Source: JAGPUQ01 sp963708735
GTDB lineage: Bacteria; Pseudomonadota; Gammaproteobacteria; Pseudomonadales; Porticoccaceae
Direction: 5' to 3'
Assembly (NCBI GenBank): GCA_963708735.1
Contig: CAVPTW010000014.1
Coordinates: forward strand, 62,001 to 126,000
DNA length: 64,000 nucleotides
Made by a program: the position numbers and the translations under genes. How positions within the stretch are numbered: position 1 is the first letter of the stretch; each line of letters starts with the position of its first letter. The notes beneath the pieces are model-generated. The model worked only from the letters and a program-made list of their open reading frames with translations. It was not told the origin of the DNA and made no database searches. Shown in pieces: positions 44,391-52,758 of this stretch.

Positions 44391-44806
44391 CGCGCACCTC
44401 CCCGCGCCGGGCGGAATTTCGGCAGCGCGATATCCGCGCTCACCGAATCGAACACCACTTCGAGCGGCATATCCAGCACCAGGGCTTCCGGCGTCTGGGG
44501 CACGCCCAGGATATTGGTCATCATGCGCGGGCCTTCCTCAAGCTGCACCACGGCGATCGCATAGGGCGCGTCGATCCATTTCGGCAACCGGTGATTGATG
44601 ACATAGCTGTACAGCGTGGCGCGGCCGCTGGCACGGACTACCGACACCTGCCGCGAAGCGCATTCCGGGCAAAAGGGACGCGGCGGAAAATACACATGGG
44701 TGCAGGCGTCGCACTGCTGCAGCAGCAGTTCGCCGCGCCGCGCTCCCTCCCAGAAATGGCGGGTCTCCGGCGTCGGGCGCGGCAATGTTTTCGGATTCAT
44801 GCTCAT
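44387..44806 (-). CDS. Zn-ribbon OB-fold protein (DUF35)
   Basis: A 139-residue protein with a rubredoxin-like zinc ribbon (QCDACTHVYFPPRPFCPEC, two CxxC pairs) followed by an OB fold (RATLYSYVIN, YAIAVVQLEEG). These proteins bind acyl-CoA and stabilise thiolase-like or MaoC-like partners. The stop overlaps the thiolase start. The start could be the ATG at 44806 or 44800; neither has a strong ribosome site. It diverges from an SDR gene 117 bases away. Confidence 0.87.
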   Translation of the reverse strand: MSMNPKTLPRPTPETRHFWEGARRGELLLQQCDACTHVYFPPRPFCPECASRQVSVVRASGRATLYSYVINHRLPKWIDAPYAIAVVQLEEGPRMMTNILGVPQTPEALVLDMPLEVVFDSVSADIALPKFRPARGGAR

Positions 44807-44922
44807 GGCGAGGCGCACAGGTGGTTGTTGTTATGGCAAGCGATTGTTGCGCTTCGGCACGAGCTTGTCGAGTCAGTCTGTGTAAAATCGGACCCAATCC
44901 CGACCATACGGAGCACACAAAA

Positions 44923-45831
44923 ATGACCATTCGATACGACAACCGGGTTGCGGTGGTTACCGGCGCCGGCGCCGGACTCGGCCGCAGCCACGCGCTCTTT
45001 CTTGCCTCGCGCGGCGCGCGCGTAGTGGTGAACGATCTGGGCGGCGCGGTCGACGGCAGCGGCAGTTCGGCGACGCCCGCCCAGCAGGTAGTGGCGGAGA
45101 TCAAGGCCGCCGGCGGCGAGGCGATAGCCAATGCCGATTCCGTCGCCACGCCGGCGGGCGCGGCGCGCATCGTCCAGGCGGCACTCGACCACTGGGGGCG
45201 CATCGATATCCTGATCAACAACGCCGGCAACCTGCGCGACAAGACCATCGCCAAGATGACCCCGGAGGATTTCGATGCCGTGGTGGCGGTGCATCTGGCG
45301 GGCGCCGCCTATTGCAGCATCGCCGCCTGGCCCCACATGAAGGACGCCAACTACGGGCGCATCGTGATGACCACCTCGGCCGCCGGCCTGTTCGGCAACT
45401 TCGGCCAGAGCAACTATGCCGCCGCCAAGCTGGGCGTGGTGGGGCTGATGAACGCCCTCAAGCACGAGGGGCGCAAGTACAACATCCATATCAACACGGT
45501 GGCGCCCATGGCGCTGACCCGCATGACCCAGGACATCATGTCGGAGCAGATCAAGCCGCTGGTGAAGCCGGAGTTCGTGACGCCCATCGTGGCCTGGTTC
45601 TGCGCCGAGGAAAACGACGTGTCCGGCGATGTGGTGGAAGCGGGCGCCGGCTACTACGCCCGGGTGCAGATCATGGAAGCCGCGGGCGCGGTGCTGGGCG
45701 GCGGTGAGGTACCGACCCCGGAAGCGATACGCGACAACTACGCACGCATCGCCGACATGAGCGGCGCCCAGCCCTACGACTCGGCCAACGACGTGATGCG
45801 CCATGTGTTTCGCACCCTGCGGCCGCGTTAG
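44923..45831 (+). CDS. SDR family oxidoreductase, MFE-2/17beta-HSD4 dehydrogenase-like
   Basis: A 302-residue SDR resembling the 3-hydroxyacyl-CoA dehydrogenase domain of peroxisomal multifunctional enzyme 2. It shows TGAGAGLGRSHAL, VVVNDLGGAVDGSG, NNAGNLRDK, and active-site NYAAAKLG. The extra C-terminal 50 residues after the core (GGGEVPTPEAIRDNYARI) are also typical of that subgroup. The ATG at 44923 has GGAG ten bases upstream and is the first methionine before the Rossmann fold. It probably oxidises a branched or steroid-like 3-hydroxyacyl-CoA. Confidence 0.88.
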   Translation: MTIRYDNRVAVVTGAGAGLGRSHALFLASRGARVVVNDLGGAVDGSGSSATPAQQVVAEIKAAGGEAIANADSVATPAGAARIVQAALDHWGRIDILINNAGNLRDKTIAKMTPEDFDAVVAVHLAGAAYCSIAAWPHMKDANYGRIVMTTSAAGLFGNFGQSNYAAAKLGVVGLMNALKHEGRKYNIHINTVAPMALTRMTQDIMSEQIKPLVKPEFVTPIVAWFCAEENDVSGDVVEAGAGYYARVQIMEAAGAVLGGGEVPTPEAIRDNYARIADMSGAQPYDSANDVMRHVFRTLRPR

Positions 45832-45877
45832 CCGGACCGGAACGGCACATCCACCGCATCCGCGCAGGTGACGCGGT

Positions 45878-46017
45878 TCCGTCATTCCCGCGCGACCGCC
45901 ATGGATGGCGGAAATACTGGAAACGCAGGAGCGGTTTCCAGTGAAACGGGAATCCAGGTGCCGCAATATCTCGGAATCCGGTGGCGACTGGACCCCCGCT
46001 TTCGCGGGGGTGACGGG
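45878..46017. repeat. REP-like palindromic element, left half interrupted
   Basis: The element begins with CGTCATTCCCGCG and ends with CTGGACCCCCGCTTTCGCGG plus GGGTGACGGG, the usual ends of a dispersed palindromic repeat of proteobacteria. Within the left palindrome, about 53 bases separate ATTCCCGCG from CGGGAATCCAG, and that insert itself holds two small dyads (CCGCCAT/ATGGCGG and ACTGGAAAC/GTTTCCAGT). The right half forms a 7-bp CCCCCGC/GCGGGGG hairpin. A related element lies in the mod gene at 54871. The element may act as a terminator for the upstream SDR. Confidence 0.6.
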
Positions 46018-46048
46018 AGGACGCGGGGGTGACGACAAGACAACATCC

Positions 46049-46100
46049 GACATCAACAAGACATCAACAAGACATCAACAAGACATCTGCGAGACATCAC
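46049..46100. repeat. 11-bp tandem repeat abutting a start codon
   Basis: Three exact copies of GACATCAACAA (46049-46081), one diverged copy and a partial copy run directly into the ATG of the SDR at 46101, occupying the place where its ribosome site should be. The tract is markedly AT-richer than its surroundings. Unit-number change would alter the leader or, if translation starts at the GTG at 46029, the frame. Confidence 0.8.
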
Positions 46101-46862
46101 ATGAGACTAGCCAACAAGGTCGCCCTGGTCACCGGCGCCGCCGGCCCCATGGGTCTGGGCGTCGCCAAGCGCTTCGCCGAAGAGGGCGCCTCCCTCATCA
46201 TCACCGACATCTCCGGCCGCCGCCTCGAAGCCGCGGTCGAGGAGATCACGCCGCTGCTCGCGCCCGGCGCCAAGGTGCATGCGCACCGCGCGAGCGTGCT
46301 GGTTGAGGCGGAAGTGGACGAGCTGCTGGCGTCCTCCCGCGCGCACTTTGACCGCGTCGACGTGCTCATCAATGTGGTCGGCGGCCTCTTTATCGACGCC
46401 AAATACACGCCGGTGCTCGAAGTCTCCGAAGAGCGCTGGGACGGCTGCTTCCGCGTCAACCTGAAAGGCATTTTCTACCTGGTGCGCAAACTCGCGCCCG
46501 GCATGCTGGCGCGCAAATGGGGCAAGATCGTCAATGTCTCCTCGGTGGAATACGCGGGCGCCGCCGGCCACGCCGACTACGGCGCCGCCAAGGCGGGCGT
46601 CACCTCCCTGACCCGCAGTCTGGCCGAGGAGCTCGCGCCCCACATCAACGTCAACTGCATCGCGCCCGGCATCATCCGCACCACGGCGATCCGCGACGTG
46701 GGCGAAGACGTCGCCCGCGAGTTCGAGCAAAAGAACCTGATGAAGCGCATGGGCGAACCCCTCGACATCGCCAATGCCGCACTGTTTTTCAGCAACGACG
46801 AATCGAGCTATGTCACCGGCGTGACCCTGCCGGTGTCGGGCGGGCTGTGGCCCGCGTTGTGA
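46101..46862 (+). CDS. SDR family oxidoreductase
   Basis: A 253-residue SDR with TGAAGPMGLGVAKRF near residue 10, NVVGGLFID in place of NNAG, VSSVEYAGAAG, and the catalytic DYGAAKAG. The C-terminus SYVTGVTLPVSGGL is intact. I start it at the ATG at 46101; the frame stays open upstream through an 11-bp tandem repeat to a GTG at 46029. The missing classical ribosome site and the repeat make its expression signal unusual. It is the last catabolic-type gene before the defence island. Confidence 0.83.
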   Translation: MRLANKVALVTGAAGPMGLGVAKRFAEEGASLIITDISGRRLEAAVEEITPLLAPGAKVHAHRASVLVEAEVDELLASSRAHFDRVDVLINVVGGLFIDAKYTPVLEVSEERWDGCFRVNLKGIFYLVRKLAPGMLARKWGKIVNVSSVEYAGAAGHADYGAAKAGVTSLTRSLAEELAPHINVNCIAPGIIRTTAIRDVGEDVAREFEQKNLMKRMGEPLDIANAALFFSNDESSYVTGVTLPVSGGLWPAL

Positions 46863-46905
46863 ACTGGAGCGGGCGCCGGAACCCGAATTAACAGGAAGGT
46901 AATTC

Positions 46906-49670
46906 ATGGCACTGCATCCGGACTTCCCGCGCTCGCCCTACGCTGTCCTGCCCCCGGAGCTGCGCTGGTTCCCGGCCGCGGAAGAACTGCGCAGCACGGC
47001 CTATGAAAAGCTGCTGCCGCCGCTGGTGGCCAAGGTGCGCGAGGAAGTCGCAGCCTGGCGCGAGGCGCGCTATGCCGGCGTGCATCCGCCACTTCGCGTG
47101 CGCTGCTGGCCTGGTGGTTCGAGACCGAACACCTGATCGAACAGGCGGACGGCACGCAAAGCCCGTTTCGCTACTATTTTGCCCAGCGTGAAGCGGTCGA
47201 GACCCTGATCTGGCTTTACGACGTGCGCGGCGCACGCGACAAGTTCGACCTGCTGCGCTTCGATGCCTCCGGCGCGGTGTCGAGCAACATGTTCGACGAG
47301 GACTGGCCGCGCTTCGTGATCAAGATGGCCACCGGCGCCGGCAAGACCAAGGTGCTGTCGCTGCTGATCGCCTGGAGCTACTTTCACAAACTCTACGAAG
47401 CGAATTCGCAGCTCGCGCGCAACTTCCTGCTGATCGCGCCCAACATCATCGTGCTCGATCGCCTGCGCGCCGATTTCGACGGCCTGCGCATCTTCTTCAA
47501 CGATCCGGTGCTGCCCGACAACGGCCACGCGGGGCACAACTGGCGCGACGATTTCCAGCTCGCGCTGCATATCCAGGACGACGTGCGCGTGGTGCGCCCG
47601 ACCGGCAACCTGTTCCTGACCAACATCCACCGCGTCTATCTGGGCGAGGTGCCGGAGCCCTCGCTCGACGATGACGACCTGCGCGACTATTTTCTGGCCC
47701 CGTTCGGGGCCAAGCCCGTCGGCAAGACCACCGACAGCCGCGTCGATCTGGGCGAGATCGTGCGCGAGATCGACGAGCTGGCCGTGTTCAACGACGAGGC
47801 GCACCACATCCACGATCCGCGCCTGGCCTGGTTCAAGTCGATCCAGGACATCCATCATCGGCTGCTGCAAAAAGATCTGCGCCTGGCGCTGCAAGTGGAC
47901 GTCACCGCCACGCCGCGCCACAACAACGGCGCGATTTTCGTGCAGACCGTCAGCGACTATCCGCTGGTCGAGGCCATCGCGCAGAACGTGGTCAAGCATC
48001 CGGTGCTGCCGGATGCCGCCAGCCGCGCCCGCCTCGCCGAGCACCAGAGCCCGATCGTCACCGAGAAATACGCCGACTACCTGCAACTGGGCATCGAGGA
48101 GTGGCGCAAGAGCCAGGCCGAACACGCGGCGCTGGGCAAGAAGGCCGTGCTGTTCGTGATGGTGGACGACACCAAAAACTGCGACGCGGTGGGCGAGTAC
48201 CTGCAAAAAATCTGCCCCGAACTGCAAGACGCGGTGCTGGTGATCCACACCAAGAACAACGGCGAGATTTCCGAGGCCGCTTCCGGCAAGAGCAAGGACG
48301 AACTGGAACTGCTGCGCCAGCAGTCGAACGCCATCGACACCTGGCAATCGCCCTACAAGGCCATCGTCTCGGTGCTGATGCTGAAAGAAGGCTGGGACGT
48401 GCGCAACGTCACCGTCATCGTCGGCCTGCGCGCCTACGCCGCCAAGAGCAACATCCTGCCCGAGCAGACCCTGGGGCGCGGCTTGCGGCGCATGTACCCC
48501 TCGCTTATGCCCGCGTCCGCCGGCGGGGGCTCCGATACACCAGAAACCGTCTCGGTCATGGGCACGCCCGCGTTCATGGAGTTCGTGGAGTCGATCCAGA
48601 GCGAGGGTGTGACCTTCGACCGGGTGCCCATGGGCGGCGCGGGCGGACGCGAGCGGCAGGATTCCGTGGTCGTCGAGGTCGATACCGAAGCTCCCGACAA
48701 GGACATCGACGCGCTCGACATCGCGCTGCCCCGCCTGACCCGGCGCTTCAACCGCGAGTTCAGGGACCTGGCCGAGCTGGACCCAGCCGCGTTCGGCAAT
48801 CCCCGGCTGCCGGTCAAGCCCTTCACGCCGGACCAGACCCGCGAGATCGTCTTCAAGACCCTGCTCGAATCCGAGGTCGATCACGTCATCCAGCTCGACG
48901 GCAGCGGCGCGGCGGACTACCGCTCCGTGGTCGCCTTCTTCGCCCGCCAGTTGCTGAAAGACCTGCGCCTGGTCGGCGGCTACGACCTGCTCTATCCCAA
49001 GGTGCGCGACTTCCTGCGCGAGCACTTGTTCGATCACCCGGTCGATCTGGACGATCCGGTGATCCTGCGCAACCTGTCCGAACCGGAAGTCGGCAAGCTG
49101 CTGTTCGACCACTTCCGCGCCGCCATCAACGCGCTGACCATCCGCGACAGCGGCAGTTCGCGCAGCGAAGGCCAGATCCGCCTGCGCGACACCCGGCCCT
49201 TCCGCACCGAGCCGCGCGGTTTTTTGCCGGCCAGAAAATCCGTCTTCAACCGCATCGTCGGCGAAGCCAACGCCGACCGTCTGGAACTGGCCTTCGCGGC
49301 ATTTCTCGACAGCGCGCCCGACGTGCAGGCTTTCGGCAAGAACTACCTGGCCGTCGGCTTCAAGCTGGATTACGTCAAGGCCGACGGCGAGCTGTCCACC
49401 TACACGCCGGATTTCATCGTCCGCACCACGGATGGCGCGGTGTGGCTGGTCGAGACCAAGGGCCGCGAGGAGCTGGACCTGCCGCAAAAGATGGCGCGGC
49501 TGGCGCAGTGGTGCGCGGATGCGACCGAAGCGAGCAAAAGCGAGGACGGCGTGCGCTACGGCTTTGTCTACGTCGATCAGGAAAGCTTCGAGGCGCACCG
49601 GCCAACGGATTTCGCCGGGCTGCTTGCGGCGTTTCGCGGTTATCAGACTGAACGGGCGGAATCGAGCTAG
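46906..49670 (+). pseudogene. res: Type III restriction enzyme Res subunit, one frameshift near the start
   Basis: The ATP-dependent restriction subunit of about 920 residues. The first 60 residues read from the ATG at 46906 (AGGAAGG site) to YAGV. The rest continues in another frame from ASATSRALLAWWFETEHL, with helicase motif I MATGAGKTKVLSLL, DEAH box FNDEAHHIHDP, VDVTATPRHN, motif VI QTLGRGLRRMYP, and the C-terminal PD-(D/E)XK nuclease site in TPDFIV and WLVETKG. One missing base or two extra bases at 47078-47090 separates the frames. All motifs are intact. Downstream open starts such as 47223 would lose the N-terminal segment. Its partner is mod at 52759, 3 kb away instead of adjacent. 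Confidence 0.88.
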
Positions 49671-49705
49671 AATGCCCATAAACCCAGCTTTATGGATAAC
49701 CGGCC

Positions 49706-49951
49706 ATGAAAACCACACTTGAACTCCCCGACCCGCTGATGCGCGAAGTGAAAATCCTCGCCGCGCAAAGCAACCGCAAGCTGAAGGACGTAGTGGCCGA
49801 ATTGATCACCCGCGGGCTCCAAAAAGCACCGCCTGCGGCGGAACCGCCGCTGGATCTGACGCAATGCCTTGGCAAGTGGCCCCATTACCAATCGCTGGAC
49901 GAAGTAGTGGAGTACGTCCGCGAACTGCGCAAGGATCGCGATGAGGATTGA
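49706..49951 (+). CDS. VapB-type antitoxin
   Basis: An 81-residue protein. The N-terminal strand-helix-helix (MKTTLELPDPLMREVKILAA) fits a ribbon-helix-helix DNA-binding domain, and the C-terminal half is a flexible, charged segment suited to wrap a PIN toxin. It overlaps the PIN gene by 11 bases, the usual toxin-antitoxin arrangement. It lies 35 bases after res. Function is inferred from fold and context. Confidence 0.85.
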   Translation: MKTTLELPDPLMREVKILAAQSNRKLKDVVAELITRGLQKAPPAAEPPLDLTQCLGKWPHYQSLDEVVEYVRELRKDRDED

Positions 49952-50399
49952 CGCACTGCTCGGCCAGCGCGTGTATCTGGACACCAATGCCCTGATCTAC
50001 GCTTTCGAAGGTGATCCGGCCACGCAGCCGGCCGGCGTCGCGGCGCTCATGGGCGCCGTCACCCGGCATGAAGTGACGGCCTACGCGTCGCTGCTCGTGC
50101 GTGCGGAAGTGCTGGTACTGCCATTGAAGAGCGGCAATCAGCCACAAATCGCGTTCTACCGCCGCCTGCTGGATGAGTCCGGTCCGATCCGCATTGCAGC
50201 GCTTACCCCCGCGGTCGCCGATGCCGCCGCAGCGCTGCGAGCAGTGCATTCGGCGCTGAAACTGGTGGATGCGCTGCACCTTGCCGCTGCAATCGAAGCC
50301 AGTTGCCGAATCTTCGTCAGCGGGGACGTTCGTCTGCGCGCCGCTGCAAAAAGCCGTATTACCGTGCTGTCCTACGACCAACTCGCGGTGCAGCCATGA
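49941..50399 (+). CDS. PIN-domain toxin (VapC-like ribonuclease)
   Basis: A 152-residue PIN nuclease. The metal-binding acidic residues are seen in YLDTNALIYAFEG, RAEVLVLP, VDALHLAAA and SGDVRL, the standard four-acid pattern. Its start lies inside the antitoxin gene and its stop overlaps, by four bases (ATGA), the start of an open frame that begins with a duplicate of the mod N-terminus. It would cut RNA unless bound by the upstream antitoxin. Confidence 0.88.
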   Translation: MRIDALLGQRVYLDTNALIYAFEGDPATQPAGVAALMGAVTRHEVTAYASLLVRAEVLVLPLKSGNQPQIAFYRRLLDESGPIRIAALTPAVADAAAALRAVHSALKLVDALHLAAAIEASCRIFVSGDVRLRAAAKSRITVLSYDQLAVQP

Positions 50400-50488
50400 G
50401 CAAACCACCCAAACCCACCTACGAACTCACCGCCGCCGAGCAGCGCAACCTGATCGCGCTGCTCGGCCAAAGCAGGCCGCCGCCGGAG
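50396..50488 (+). other. Duplicate of the mod gene 5' end
   Basis: These 31 codons encode MSKPPKPTYELTAAEQRNLI and continue LIALLGQSRPPPE, matching the first residues of Mod at 52759 (AYELTDAEQRDLIALLQQGR). The DNA is also very similar. The similarity stops right after PPPE, where unrelated sequence leads to the AlbA_2 gene. The segment is in frame with that gene and its ATG is coupled to the PIN toxin stop. It looks like the original mod start left behind when a two-gene module entered. Confidence 0.8.
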
Positions 50489-50539
50489 TTCACCGGTTTG
50501 GCCCACGCCCCCCTTTGCCGAATACCAGGAGGCTGTGCC

Positions 50540-51748
50540 ATGAATCCACTCAGCGATGCTGAACTGACCGCGCTGCTGGATGATCTGGAATCGGATTGTG
50601 TCGAGCGCAAGGCAGCATGGGCAGGAGACGCCCCCGAAAAAACCCGGCAGGCAGTCTGTGCGTTTGCGAACGATTTACCCAACCACGGCCAACCGGGGAT
50701 CGTATTCATCGGCGCCAACGACGATGGCAGCGCCGCCATCATCGCGGTCACCGACCGACTTCTGCAAACGCTTTCCGATATCAAGACCGACGGCAAGACC
50801 GTCCCACCACCCACCCTTACGGTGGAACGGCGTGTCCTGAAAGACGCTCCTATGGCGCTCATCACGGTCTGGCCGGCCGATGCGCCACCTGTGCGTTATG
50901 AGGGTCGGATCTGGATTCGAATCGGCCCGCGTCGCGGTCTGGCGAGCGCGCAGGACGAGCGCATCCTCAACGAAAAGCGTCGCTACCGCGACCTGCATTT
51001 CGAGGCCCATCCGATTGCAGCAAGTTCACTCAGCGATCTCAGTCGGGCGATCTTCGAGCAGGAATATCTGCCGAATGCAGTGGCCGCCGACGTGCTTGCT
51101 GCCAACGAGCGCAGCTTTGAGCAGCGGCTCGCCTCCTGCGGCATGGTGGTGTCGGCTGATGAGCCGACGCCGACGGTGCTTGGGCAGCTTGTGCTCGGTA
51201 TCTCGCCACGCACCTGGATCCCCGGCAGCTACATCCAGTTTCTGCGCATCCATGGCACCACTCTGGGTGATCCCATCGCCGACGAGGCCGAGATCGACGG
51301 CACCATAGGCTCGATGCTCAGGCGTCTGGACGAAAAACTGAACGCACATCTCACCACCCGCGTCGATTTCACCTCGCAGGACCGGGAAGTACGCCGCAGC
51401 CCCTATCCGATGGTGGCGCTGCAGCAACTGGCGCGGAATGCCGTTCTGCATCGCACCTATGAGGGCACCAATGCGCCGGTGAAGCTCTACTGGTTTGACG
51501 ACCGCATTGAGATCATCAACAGCGGCGGGCCATATGGCAGCATGACGAAGCAGAATTTCGGCAAACCCGGATTCTCCGATTACCGAAACCCGCAACTCGC
51601 CGCGGCGTTCAAGGTGCTCGGCTACGCGCAGCGTTTCGGCGCCGGGATCACCTTGGCCCGTCAGGCGCTGGAAAAGAACGGCAACCCGCCCCCGGAATTC
51701 GAGATCGAACAGAATTTCGTTATGGTGATTGTCAGGAGAGCGCCATGA
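50540..51748 (+). CDS. AlbA_2/Schlafen-type putative DNA-binding ATPase-like protein
   Basis: A 402-residue protein. The N-terminal AlbA_2 domain shows ESDCVERKAAW, VCAFANDLPN, and GIVFIGANDDGSA; the central region has IRIGPRRGLASAQDERIL, and the C-terminal part resembles a GHKL-type or winged-helix region with ALQQLARNAVLHRTYEG and IEIINSGGPYG. Such proteins are annotated as ATP-binding or transcriptional regulators and several Schlafen-like members act in phage defence. AGGAGG lies seven bases before the ATG at 50540; translation from 50396 would add a 48-residue Mod-derived leader. The stop overlaps the ParA start by four bases. Confidence 0.82.
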   Translation: MNPLSDAELTALLDDLESDCVERKAAWAGDAPEKTRQAVCAFANDLPNHGQPGIVFIGANDDGSAAIIAVTDRLLQTLSDIKTDGKTVPPPTLTVERRVLKDAPMALITVWPADAPPVRYEGRIWIRIGPRRGLASAQDERILNEKRRYRDLHFEAHPIAASSLSDLSRAIFEQEYLPNAVAADVLAANERSFEQRLASCGMVVSADEPTPTVLGQLVLGISPRTWIPGSYIQFLRIHGTTLGDPIADEAEIDGTIGSMLRRLDEKLNAHLTTRVDFTSQDREVRRSPYPMVALQQLARNAVLHRTYEGTNAPVKLYWFDDRIEIINSGGPYGSMTKQNFGKPGFSDYRNPQLAAAFKVLGYAQRFGAGITLARQALEKNGNPPPEFEIEQNFVMVIVRRAP

Positions 51749-52755
51749 GTGTTCCTGTCCTCACCTTTTTCAATAACAAGGGTGGCGTTGGCAAGACCTC
51801 GCTCGTGTTTCACCTGGCCTGGATGCTGTCCGAGATGGGCAAGCGCGTGGTGGCCATTGACCTCGATCCGCAAGCCAACCTGACGTCGGCTTTTTTGTCG
51901 GAAGACGAGCTGGAAATTCTGTGGGATCCCGACAACACGGCACCACGCAACACCACCATTTACCAGTGCATCAAGCCGCTCATGGAAGTCGGCGACATCC
52001 TTCCTCCGCAAACCCGATCCATCAATTCACGTCTGCAACTGGTGCCCGGCGATCTGGCCTTGGCGGGGTTTGAAGATGCGCTGTCGGAGGCTTGGCCGGC
52101 TGCCATGGGCTCCACCAACCACTACCGCCCCATGCGCCTGCTGTCGGCGTTCTGGCAGGTGGCCCAAATGGCAGCGACTGAGCACCAGGCGGATATGATT
52201 CTTGCCGACGTCGGGCCGCACTTGGGCGCCATCAATCGTTCCGCATTGATTGCGAGCGACCACGTTGTTATTCCCCTTGCCGCCGATCTCTTTTCGTTGC
52301 AGGGCCTGCGCAACCTCGGCCCCACCTTGCGGACCTGGCGGACCGACTGGAAGAAGCGAGTGGACAACTGGCCCAATCCAGCTTTCGCGCTGCCGGCCGG
52401 TGCCATGCAACCCGTGGGCTACGTCCTCATGCAGCACACCGAGCGCCTGTCGCGTCCTGTCCAGGCTTACAAAAAGTGGGCAGACAAAATTCCCGAGACG
52501 TATCAAAAAAGCGTGTTGAATCAAACCGTCTCGCCAAAAATTCAGCCCATCGATGGCCATTGCCTGGCTCGGCTGAAACACTACCGCAGCCTCGCGCCCA
52601 TGGCGCAGGAAGCACATAAACCCATCTTTCAGCTCACCACGGCCGACGGTGCCATCGGTAGCCATGCCCAAGCGGTGAAGCAGGCCTGGAGCGACTTCAA
52701 GGCGCTGGCCGTTGCCATTCTCGAACGCATTGAACCACCCCAATCGGCACCCTGA
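51745..52755 (+). CDS. ParA/MinD-family ATPase
   Basis: A 336-residue ParA-type ATPase: deviant Walker A FFNNKGGVGKTSL, AIDLDPQANLTS, and the VGPHLGAINRSAL switch region where DxGP is retained. ParA proteins form ATP-dependent dimers on DNA for partitioning or positioning. Here there is no ParB; it is coupled to the AlbA_2 gene by an ATGA overlap and followed by mod after three bases, so a partition role is unlikely and a partner role for the AlbA_2 protein is more plausible. Confidence 0.87.
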   Translation: MSVPVLTFFNNKGGVGKTSLVFHLAWMLSEMGKRVVAIDLDPQANLTSAFLSEDELEILWDPDNTAPRNTTIYQCIKPLMEVGDILPPQTRSINSRLQLVPGDLALAGFEDALSEAWPAAMGSTNHYRPMRLLSAFWQVAQMAATEHQADMILADVGPHLGAINRSALIASDHVVIPLAADLFSLQGLRNLGPTLRTWRTDWKKRVDNWPNPAFALPAGAMQPVGYVLMQHTERLSRPVQAYKKWADKIPETYQKSVLNQTVSPKIQPIDGHCLARLKHYRSLAPMAQEAHKPIFQLTTADGAIGSHAQAVKQAWSDFKALAVAILERIEPPQSAP

Positions 52756-52758
52756 ACG

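Noticed and set aside
41574..44564. Plus-strand open frame of nearly 1000 codons opposite the sigma factor, arsS and thiolase genes
   Set aside because: High GC removes stop codons; it crosses several real genes and their spacers and has Arg/His/Gly-rich nonsense composition.
47070..49718. Long open frame of 882 codons on the minus strand opposite res
   Set aside because: It is the antisense shadow of the helicase gene, whose motifs are unmistakable; the antisense product is low-complexity and matches no family.
51745..52755. Plasmid-type partition locus
   Set aside because: ParA is present but there is no ParB, no parS-like repeats and no replication gene; context is a defence island.
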